From the NCBI RefSeq assembly GCF_014490785.1, contig NZ_CP051488.1:4960001-5024000 (forward strand): a DNA stretch of 64,000 bases, written 5' to 3'. A model generated the notes under the pieces. That model ran no database searches. It was not told the DNA's origin and was given only the letters and a program-made list of their open reading frames with translations. The DNA comes from Kosakonia sp. SMBL-WEM22 (GTDB lineage Bacteria; Pseudomonadota; Gammaproteobacteria; Enterobacterales; Enterobacteriaceae). A program made the position numbers and the translations under genes. Positions 8,815 to 15,110 of this stretch are shown here, piece after piece (within the stretch, counting starts at the first letter, position 1; each line of letters opens with the position of its first letter).

Positions 8815-8835
8815 ATATCTCCGGGAGACTGCTAC

Positions 8836-9885
8836 ATGGCAAGCGGCGCGCTGCCCGATGCTGGGCAGATCCTCAACTCTTTGATCAACAGCATCCTGCT
8901 GGTTGATGACGACCTGGCGGTACATTACGCCAACCCCGCAGCACAACAGCTGCTGGCGCAAAGCTCGCGCAAACTCTTTGGCACCCCGCTGCCGGAACTG
9001 CTGAGCTACTTCTCCCTCAATATCGACCTGATGCGCGAAAGTCTGCATGCAGGCCAGGGATTTACCGATAACGAAGTGACACTGGTCATCGACGGGCGCT
9101 CACATATTCTCTCCCTGACGGCGCAACGCCTGCCGGACGGCTTGGTGCTGCTGGAAATGGCGCCGATGGATAACCAGCGCCGTTTAAGCCAGGAGCAGCT
9201 TCAGCATGCTCAACAGGTGGCAGCGCGCGATCTGGTGCGCGGCCTGGCTCATGAGATTAAAAACCCGCTGGGCGGCCTGCGCGGCGCGGCACAGCTTTTA
9301 AGCAAAGCGCTGCCCGATCCTTCACTGCTGGAATATACCAAAGTGATCATTGAGCAGGCCGACCGCTTGCGCAATCTGGTCGATCGCCTGTTAGGGCCGC
9401 AGCAGCCGGGTATGCACGTTACTGAAAGTATCCATAAAGTGGCCGAGCGCGTGGTGAACCTGGTGTCGATGGAGCTGCCAGCTAACGTCACTTTAACCCG
9501 CGATTACGATCCCAGTTTGCCGGAGCTGGCGCACGATCCTGACCAAATCGAGCAGGTTTTGCTGAATATCGTGCGTAATGCCCTTCAGGCGTTAGGGCCG
9601 GAAGGCGGCGAAATTATTCTGCGTACGCGCACCGCGTTCCAGTTAACACTGCACGGCGTGCGTTATCGCCTGGCAGCCAGAATCGATGTGCAGGATAACG
9701 GCCCGGGTATACCGCAGCATCTGCAGGACACGCTGTTTTACCCGATGGTCAGCGGCCGCGAAGGTGGCACCGGGCTTGGCTTATCGATCGCACGCAGCCT
9801 GATTGATCAACACTCAGGCAAAATTGAATTTACCAGTTGGCCAGGCCATACCGAGTTCTCGGTATTCCTGCCTATTCGGAAGTAG
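8836..9885 (+). CDS. glnL: NtrB (GlnL) nitrogen sensor histidine kinase/phosphatase
   Basis: The 349-residue cytosolic two-component kinase (E. coli length 349) phosphorylates and dephosphorylates NtrC under control of PII. The N-terminal PAS domain (about 10-110) carries no membrane segment. The phosphorylated His lies in LAHEIKNPLGG near residue 139. The N box is IVRNALQALG, and the G boxes DNGPGIP and GGTGLGLSIA are at about 290-320. glnG starts 8 nt after its stop. Confidence 0.98.
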   Translation: MASGALPDAGQILNSLINSILLVDDDLAVHYANPAAQQLLAQSSRKLFGTPLPELLSYFSLNIDLMRESLHAGQGFTDNEVTLVIDGRSHILSLTAQRLPDGLVLLEMAPMDNQRRLSQEQLQHAQQVAARDLVRGLAHEIKNPLGGLRGAAQLLSKALPDPSLLEYTKVIIEQADRLRNLVDRLLGPQQPGMHVTESIHKVAERVVNLVSMELPANVTLTRDYDPSLPELAHDPDQIEQVLLNIVRNALQALGPEGGEIILRTRTAFQLTLHGVRYRLAARIDVQDNGPGIPQHLQDTLFYPMVSGREGGTGLGLSIARSLIDQHSGKIEFTSWPGHTEFSVFLPIRK

Positions 9886-9893
9886 AGGTGTTT

Positions 9894-11303
9894 ATGCAAC
9901 GAGGGATAGTCTGGATCGTGGATGACGATAGCTCCATTCGTTGGGTGCTTGAACGCGCGCTCACCGGGGCAGGCTTGAGTTGTACAACGTTTGAAAGTGC
10001 CAATGAAGTGCTTGATGCGCTGACCACCAAAACGCCGGATGTTCTGCTTTCGGATATTCGTATGCCCGGTATGGACGGGCTGGCACTGTTAAAACAGATT
10101 AAGCAGCGCCATCCGATGCTTCCGGTCATCATTATGACTGCGCACTCGGATCTGGATGCAGCGGTAAGCGCTTATCAGCAGGGGGCATTCGACTACCTGC
10201 CTAAACCGTTCGATATTGATGAAGCGGTGGCGCTGGTTGAACGCGCTATCAGCCACTACCAGGAGCAGCAGCAGCCGCGTAATGTGCAGGCCCTCGGCCC
10301 GACCACCGATATCATCGGTGAAGCGCCAGCGATGCAGGATGTGTTTCGCATTATTGGTCGTCTCTCGCGCTCATCGATCAGCGTATTGATTAACGGCGAG
10401 TCCGGCACCGGGAAAGAGCTGGTTGCCCATGCCCTGCATCGCCACAGCCCGCGCGTCAAAGCGCCGTTTATCGCCCTCAATATGGCGGCAATCCCGAAAG
10501 ATTTGATTGAATCGGAGCTATTTGGTCACGAGAAAGGGGCTTTTACCGGCGCGAACACCATTCGTCAGGGGCGTTTTGAGCAGGCCGATGGCGGCACGCT
10601 CTTCTTAGATGAGATTGGCGATATGCCGCTCGATGTGCAGACCCGTTTGCTGCGTGTGCTCGCCGATGGACAGTTTTACCGCGTGGGCGGCTATGCGCCG
10701 GTGAAAGTTGATGTGCGTATTATTGCGGCGACGCACCAGAACCTGGAGCTGCGCGTGCAGGAGGGGAAATTCAGGGAGGATCTGTTCCACCGCCTGAATG
10801 TTATCCGTGTGCATCTGCCGCCGCTGCGCGAACGCCGGGAAGATATTCCGCGTCTGGCGCGCCACTTTTTACAGGACGCTGCCCGCGAACTGGGTGTGGA
10901 AGCGAAGCTGCTGCATCCGGAAACCGAGGCGGCATTGACCCGTCTGGCATGGCCGGGCAACGTGCGCCAGCTGGAGAACACCTGCCGCTGGTTAACGGTG
11001 ATGGCGGCAGGCCAGGAAGTGCTGATTCAGGATCTGCCCAGTGAGCTGTTTGAAGCTACAGTGCCGGATAGCCCGTCGCAGAGTTTGCCGGACAGCTGGG
11101 CGACGCTGCTCGCGCAGTGGGCCGACCGCGCGCTGCGTTCCGGTCATCAAAATCTGCTCTCTGAAGCGCAACCGGAGATGGAGCGCACCCTACTGACCAC
11201 CGCGCTGCGCCACACTCAAGGGCATAAACAGGAAGCAGCTCGCCTGCTCGGCTGGGGGCGTAACACCCTTACACGTAAGTTAAAAGAGCTGGGAATGGAG
11301 TAA
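9894..11303 (+). CDS. glnG: NtrC (GlnG) nitrogen response regulator, sigma-54 activator
   Basis: The protein has 469 residues, identical in length to E. coli NtrC. The receiver domain has the phospho-acceptor Asp in LLSDIRMPGMDG near residue 54. The AAA+ domain has Walker A GESGTGKE near 168 and the sigma-54-contacting GAFTGA motif near 216. The C-terminal Fis-type helix-turn-helix lies at about 440-467. The start MQRGIVW at 9894 is chosen over an upstream in-frame start because of family alignment. It activates glnAp2 and represses glnLp through the sites noted above. Confidence 0.98.
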   Translation: MQRGIVWIVDDDSSIRWVLERALTGAGLSCTTFESANEVLDALTTKTPDVLLSDIRMPGMDGLALLKQIKQRHPMLPVIIMTAHSDLDAAVSAYQQGAFDYLPKPFDIDEAVALVERAISHYQEQQQPRNVQALGPTTDIIGEAPAMQDVFRIIGRLSRSSISVLINGESGTGKELVAHALHRHSPRVKAPFIALNMAAIPKDLIESELFGHEKGAFTGANTIRQGRFEQADGGTLFLDEIGDMPLDVQTRLLRVLADGQFYRVGGYAPVKVDVRIIAATHQNLELRVQEGKFREDLFHRLNVIRVHLPPLRERREDIPRLARHFLQDAARELGVEAKLLHPETEAALTRLAWPGNVRQLENTCRWLTVMAAGQEVLIQDLPSELFEATVPDSPSQSLPDSWATLLAQWADRALRSGHQNLLSEAQPEMERTLLTTALRHTQGHKQEAARLLGWGRNTLTRKLKELGME

Positions 11304-11399
11304 ACGTAAAGCGCGATCCGCCCGCGAAAAGTGCTGCTATTTTGTGCTTTACTGTTCGTCGCAGTGCAGTATGATCTTGCGCGTTCAGGGGGGGTTATC

Positions 11400-11510
11400 A
11401 TGCTGGAATCGTTCATTCATCTGGTTACGGCTGGCGCCTCTGCCAGCCATACGCCACAAACGGCTGTCGCAGCGCTGCTTTGCGCAACGCTGGTTGGGCT
11501 GTTTAGCTAG
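11400..11510 (+). CDS. yshB: YshB small membrane protein
   Basis: This 36-residue ORF starts MLESFIHLVTAGAS and ends CATLVGLFS. It closely matches the E. coli small membrane protein YshB from memory, and it lies in the same place, between glnG and hemN. The C-terminal half (about 20-36) is a single hydrophobic segment. A G-rich stretch (GGGGGGTT) precedes the ATG. Function is poorly known; a role in intracellular survival has been reported for Salmonella. Confidence 0.85.
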   Translation: MLESFIHLVTAGASASHTPQTAVAALLCATLVGLFS

Positions 11511-11516
11511 CGGTTT

Positions 11517-11545
11517 AACAGGCCTGGTGCTTTTGCAGGCCTGTT
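11517..11545. terminator. Inverted repeat between yshB and hemN
   Basis: AACAGGCCT / AGGCCTGTT is a perfect 9-bp stem with an 11-nt loop, placed between two convergent genes and overlapping the hemN stop codon. It lacks a clear T tract on either strand, so it may be a weak bidirectional terminator or only a 3'-end protecting hairpin. Confidence 0.5.
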
Positions 11546-12917
11546 AAATCACCCGCGAGAACTGCTGCAGCCGCGCTTTCTGGCGCAGATAGACATCGAA
11601 GCACATGCAGATGTTGCGAATCAACAGACGCCCTTTCGCCGTTACCTGAAGCCCCTGTTCATCCCTCTCCACCAGCCCATCTTTAATCAGTGGCGCGAGT
11701 AGCTGCAGATCTTCAGCAAAGTAGTCGTGGAAATCGAGATCCCATGCGCGCTCAATATCGCTGAATGCCAGGCGGAAATTACAAATAAGCCCTTTGATCA
11801 CATCCCGGCGAATGCAGTCATCGCGCGTTAATGCAATGCCGCGCCACAGCGCATCTCCCTGCTCATCAACCTGCTGATAGTAGTGTTTGAGCTCTTTCTG
11901 GTTTTGCGCGTAGCTGTCGCCAATCATGCTGATGGCGGAAACGCCGAGGCCCAGCAGGTCGCTGTCGCCCTGGGTGGTGTACCCCTGGAAGTTGCGGTGC
12001 AGCACGCCGTTGCGCTGGGCAATCGCCAGCTCGTCATCCGGGCGGGCAAAGTGATCCATGCCGATAAACTGATACCCGGATGCGGTCAGCGATGAGATGG
12101 TCTGCTGCAGGATATCGAGCTTCTGCTGCGCCGAAGGCAGATCGGCATCTTTAATTTTACGTTGGGCAGCAAAGAGCGTCGGCAGATGCGCATAGTTGAA
12201 GACACTTAGGCGGTCCGGGCTGAGCTCGGAGACGCGTTGCAGCGTATAGGCGAAACTCTCCGGCGTCTGTTTAGGCAGGCCGTAAATCAGGTCGATATTG
12301 GTCGAAGTAAAGCCGATGTCGCGCGCGTGGTTAAGCAGAGCAAAGATAAACGATTCATCCTGTTCACGGTTAACCAGCCGCTGTACCTCTTTATTAAAAT
12401 CTTGCACGCCCATGCTGAGGCGGTTAAACCCTTCCCCGCGCAGATGGTCGATCACATCCAGCTCGATTTCGCGCGGATCGACCTCAATGGAGATCTCCGC
12501 ATCGCTATCAAAGGCGAAGTTGCCGCGCAGCAGCGCCATCAGGCGGCTAATTTGCGCCTTGTTGAGATAGGTTGGTGTACCGCCGCCCCAGTGCAGCTGG
12601 CTGACGTGGCGGCCTTTAAACAGCGGCGCGCGGTGTAAAATCTCTTGCTCCAGCGCATCAAGATACTGATCGGCTTTATGCTGCTGGCGGGTAACGATTT
12701 TATTGCAGCCGCAGAAGTAGCAGAGCTTATGGCAAAACGGGATATGAACGTAGAGCGAAAGCGGACGTTCAGGATAACGCGCCACGGCGCGGTGAAAATC
12801 CGCTTCGCCGAAGGCGTCAGAAAACTCAAGCGCGGTGGGATAGGACGTATAACGCGGCCCGGAATAGTTATATTTCTGGATCAGGGCCAGATCCCAGTCG
12901 ATGACGTGCTCAGACAT
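11544..12917 (-). CDS. hemN: Oxygen-independent coproporphyrinogen III dehydrogenase
   Basis: The 457-residue radical-SAM enzyme (E. coli length 457) converts coproporphyrinogen III to protoporphyrinogen IX under anaerobic conditions. The cluster motif CHKLCYFCGC carries the CxxxCxxC cysteines and the following Cys, near residues 62-71. The family motif GGGTPTYL is near 112. The start is supported by AAGGAG 7 nt ahead of the ATG. That Shine-Dalgarno lies within the end of the small upstream ORF at 12921-13094. Confidence 0.98.
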   Translation of the reverse strand: MSEHVIDWDLALIQKYNYSGPRYTSYPTALEFSDAFGEADFHRAVARYPERPLSLYVHIPFCHKLCYFCGCNKIVTRQQHKADQYLDALEQEILHRAPLFKGRHVSQLHWGGGTPTYLNKAQISRLMALLRGNFAFDSDAEISIEVDPREIELDVIDHLRGEGFNRLSMGVQDFNKEVQRLVNREQDESFIFALLNHARDIGFTSTNIDLIYGLPKQTPESFAYTLQRVSELSPDRLSVFNYAHLPTLFAAQRKIKDADLPSAQQKLDILQQTISSLTASGYQFIGMDHFARPDDELAIAQRNGVLHRNFQGYTTQGDSDLLGLGVSAISMIGDSYAQNQKELKHYYQQVDEQGDALWRGIALTRDDCIRRDVIKGLICNFRLAFSDIERAWDLDFHDYFAEDLQLLAPLIKDGLVERDEQGLQVTAKGRLLIRNICMCFDVYLRQKARLQQFSRVI

Positions 12918-12920
12918 TGC

Positions 12921-13094
12921 TTACTCCTTCCGATGACGCCGCTGGCGATACCGGCGGCCTGGGCCGATCCCGTTTCGGGTAATCAGCCGGTTGCGCAGCC
13001 ACTGTTTGCGCCGCGACAACCGCTGTAGTTTAACGAATAACCACACCAGATAACATATAACCGGAAGGGTTATAAGCAGGACGGGAAGCCCCAT
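12921..13094 (-). CDS. Uncharacterised 57-residue basic membrane-anchored peptide
   Basis: An ATG ORF of 57 codons fills the gap between yihI and hemN, 9 nt after the yihI stop and 3 nt before hemN. Residues 4-21 (PVLLITLPVICYLVWLFV) form one plausible membrane helix. The rest is extremely basic (about 15 Arg and 3 Lys) and could bind nucleic acid or phospholipid. Its own Shine-Dalgarno is weak, but its last codons contain the hemN Shine-Dalgarno, so translation could be coupled. I do not recognise the family. It might be a real small gene or a remnant of a longer protein. Confidence 0.45.
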   Translation of the reverse strand: MGLPVLLITLPVICYLVWLFVKLQRLSRRKQWLRNRLITRNGIGPGRRYRQRRHRKE

Positions 13095-13103
13095 AAGAAA
13101 GGA

Positions 13104-13610
13104 TTAGTTGCCGCCCTTAAGCAGACGCATCATATCTTCCTTACGCTCCTCTTCCTCTTCTTCTTCGTCATCATCGTAAGAGAGGCCCAGCTTCTGCATC
13201 AGCTCATCAATACGATCCAGTTTGGCATCAACCCATTTCTGCTCGTCGGCGCTCAGGGTTTCGCCCTCTTCAAGGCGTTCAAGTAGCGCATCCAGGCGCT
13301 CATCCGTTTCCAGCATCTCTAATTCAGCCTGCGGTGAAAGCATAGGTTTCTCACTCTTCGGTTTGTGCTGCTTAGTGACTGGCGTGTCGGTAACACCCAG
13401 CGGAATCGGTGTTTTACTGCCAATACGCGGATCTTTTTGCGCTTTGCCCTTGCCGGAGCCTGAAGCGTTATCGCCACCGTTCGCGCGGCTGCCTGAAGCG
13501 TTGCCGCGATGCCGTTTCTCACGCTTACGTTCGCGGCCTTCCTGGTTCAACTCTTCACGGGTTTTACGGCGCACTTTGCCGCGCGGTTGGGTAGACGGTT
13601 TTTTCATCAT
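13104..13610 (-). CDS. yihI: YihI, Der GTPase-activating protein
   Basis: This 168-residue cytosolic protein (169 in E. coli) stimulates the GTPase activity of the ribosome-assembly factor Der. The N-terminal third is very basic (RRKTREELNQEGRERKREKR), the middle is low-complexity Gly/Ser/Lys, and the C-terminus has a long acidic run (SYDDDEEEEEEE). Two ATGs open the frame (13610 and 13607); the first is given. csrC lies upstream on the same strand. Confidence 0.93.
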   Translation of the reverse strand: MMKKPSTQPRGKVRRKTREELNQEGRERKREKRHRGNASGSRANGGDNASGSGKGKAQKDPRIGSKTPIPLGVTDTPVTKQHKPKSEKPMLSPQAELEMLETDERLDALLERLEEGETLSADEQKWVDAKLDRIDELMQKLGLSYDDDEEEEEEERKEDMMRLLKGGN

Positions 13611-13675
13611 AGGGGTCTTAGGTGGTTTTTCATCAGTATAGAATTGCGGCGGAATCTAGCAGAAAGCAAGCAAAG

Positions 13676-13906
13676 AAAAAAGGCGGCAGTGTAAACTGTC
13701 GCCTTTTTTCTTGACCCTGCCCCATAAAGGGCTCTACGTTCCCTGTTTGCTGTCAACGTGCCCTGTTTTTCCATTAGCATCAACACTCCGTGTTGCGGTC
13801 CCTCTCCTTGTAAACGTCTCCTGACGTGTTCCTCTGGTCTTCGCCTCCTGGCGCTCCCGCCCCCTCGTTCCGTGAGTTATCCTTTCCTGTAAAGCGTCCT
13901 GCTACA
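13676..13906 (-). ncRNA. csrC: CsrC sRNA, CsrA antagonist
   Basis: The region between engB and yihI is where E. coli keeps csrC. Read on the minus strand it has 13 GGA triplets in about 200 nt (several in stem-loop tips such as CAGGAG and ACGGAG), the CsrA-binding signature. It ends in a strong terminator, GGCGACAG / CTGCCGCC with flanking A and T runs (13676-13714). It shares the 5' motif AGGACGCT with E. coli CsrC. The 5' end near 13906 is inferred from a -10 TAAAGT at about 13914-13919. It would titrate CsrA and so relieve repression of glycogen and biofilm genes. Confidence 0.88.
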
Positions 13907-13921
13907 GGGCGTTACTTTACC

Positions 13922-13940
13922 TGTCTCAAAGAAAGAGACA
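13922..13940. promoter_or_regulatory. Palindrome over the csrC -35 region
   Basis: TGTCTC-N7-GAGACA forms an interrupted palindrome 16-34 bp upstream of the inferred csrC start. It could be a regulator site (UvrY controls csrC in E. coli), but it does not obviously match the UvrY consensus, so the assignment is open. Confidence 0.35.
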
Positions 13941-14178
13941 AGTATGAATACCCTTACAAACAGTAAATTAAGAGAATTCCATAAAAATAAGCTATTGATT
14001 TTTCTAATTTTGACTATTATTCAACCTGCAATTACTCCGAAAGTTCGCAACCAATAAAGGGCTGATATCCTACAAAGCGCGCGGCAATCACGCACAAACA
14101 GCAATGATGCGAGAAAAACAGCCTTTTACGTGGGTTCAGGTATAATCCCCGCATGCTTTAACGATGGAGACGACCGTT

Positions 14179-14808
14179 TTGACTAACCTGAATTACCAAC
14201 AGACGCACTTTGTCACCAGTGCGCCTGATATTCGCCACTTACCCGCCGATACCGGCATCGAAGTGGCATTCGCTGGCCGCTCCAACGCCGGAAAATCGAG
14301 CGCACTCAACACGCTAACCAATCAAAAAAGCCTGGCACGCACCTCTAAAACGCCGGGTCGTACGCAGTTAATCAACCTGTTCCAGGTCGCAGAGGGTAAA
14401 CGTCTTGTCGATCTGCCCGGCTACGGTTATGCCGAAGTGCCGGAAGAGATGAAGATCAAATGGCAGCGCGCGCTGGGTGAATATCTCGAGAAGCGTCAGT
14501 GCCTGAAAGGACTGGTGGTGCTGATGGATATCCGCCATCCGTTAAAAGATCTCGATCAGCAGATGATCCACTGGGCAGTGGCAAGCGAGATCCCGGTGCT
14601 GGTGTTGTTGACCAAAGCGGACAAGCTCGCCAGTGGCGCGCGTAAAGCGCAGGTTACGATGGTGCGGGAAGCGGCGATCGCCTTTAACGGAGATGTGCAG
14701 GTAGAAGCGTTTTCGTCGCTGAAAAAACAGGGCGTGGATAAACTGCGCGAGAAGCTGGATAGCTGGTTCTCATCTATTGCGCCAGCAACAGAAGAGGCGG
14801 GCGAATAA
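14179..14808 (+). CDS. engB: EngB (YihA/YsxC) ribosome-biogenesis GTPase
   Basis: This 209-residue essential GTPase of the TrmE-Era-EngA-like class functions in 50S subunit assembly. The G1 motif GRSNAGKSS is near residue 35, the G3 motif DLPGYG near 80, and the G4 motif TKAD near 146. A TTG start at 14179 is preferred over the in-frame ATG at 14164. GGAG sits at a suitable distance from the TTG, no Shine-Dalgarno precedes the ATG, and the TTG restores the E. coli N-terminus (TNLNYQQTHF). A -10 box TATAAT is at 14141-14146. Confidence 0.96.
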   Translation: MTNLNYQQTHFVTSAPDIRHLPADTGIEVAFAGRSNAGKSSALNTLTNQKSLARTSKTPGRTQLINLFQVAEGKRLVDLPGYGYAEVPEEMKIKWQRALGEYLEKRQCLKGLVVLMDIRHPLKDLDQQMIHWAVASEIPVLVLLTKADKLASGARKAQVTMVREAAIAFNGDVQVEAFSSLKKQGVDKLREKLDSWFSSIAPATEEAGE

Positions 14809-14855
14809 CCCTTCTGGCGCGGCGTCCGCTGCGCTTTATTGCTTTCTTTCGCGCA

Positions 14856-14964
14856 ATAAAAAACGCCCCAGTCATTACTGACTGGGGCGGCTAAATATTC
14901 AGCCAAATCCGATTACGTGAAGTAAAAGGTCTGAAAGATAGAACATCTTACCTCTGTACCCTAC
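14856..14964 (-). ncRNA. spf: Spot 42 sRNA
   Basis: Read on the minus strand the sequence begins GTAGGGTACAGAGGTAAGAT and ends in the terminator GCCCCAGTC / GACTGGGGC plus T6, the hallmarks of Spot 42 (109 nt). It lies between engB and polA as in E. coli. Spot 42 is an Hfq-dependent repressor of catabolic genes (such as galK) that is itself repressed by cAMP-CRP. A -10 TAGAGT is 7 nt upstream of the start (14972-14977). Confidence 0.97.
14899..14946 (-). CDS. spfP: SpfP, 15-residue peptide within Spot 42
   Basis: Inside Spot 42 the ORF MFYLSDLLLHVIGFG is complete, with GAGGTAAG ahead of its ATG. It matches the SpfP peptide described for E. coli, which reinforces Spot 42 regulation of carbon metabolism, apparently by acting on CRP-dependent activation. 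The intact reading frame supports Spot 42 being a dual-function RNA here too. Confidence 0.8.
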   Translation of the reverse strand: MFYLSDLLLHVIGFG

Positions 14965-15036
14965 GCGAATAACTCTACTCCCTTTTTGGATCTGGAAAAA
15001 GGACTTTTTGTAATTTCTTTTCAATTTTTACATACG

Positions 15037-15058
15037 GAATTCTAATGATTGTCACAAA
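15037..15058. promoter_or_regulatory. Candidate CRP site upstream of spf
   Basis: On the minus strand TGTGACAATCATTAGA has one perfect CRP half-site (TGTGA) and one poor one. It lies about 80 bp upstream of the spf start, between polA and spf, where CRP repression is known in E. coli. The second half is weak, so confidence is modest. Confidence 0.4.
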
Positions 15059-15110
15059 AACGCCGCGTTATGTTGCTTAGTTACAGAAAAGTCCCTTTCC
15101 TGCCACAAGC

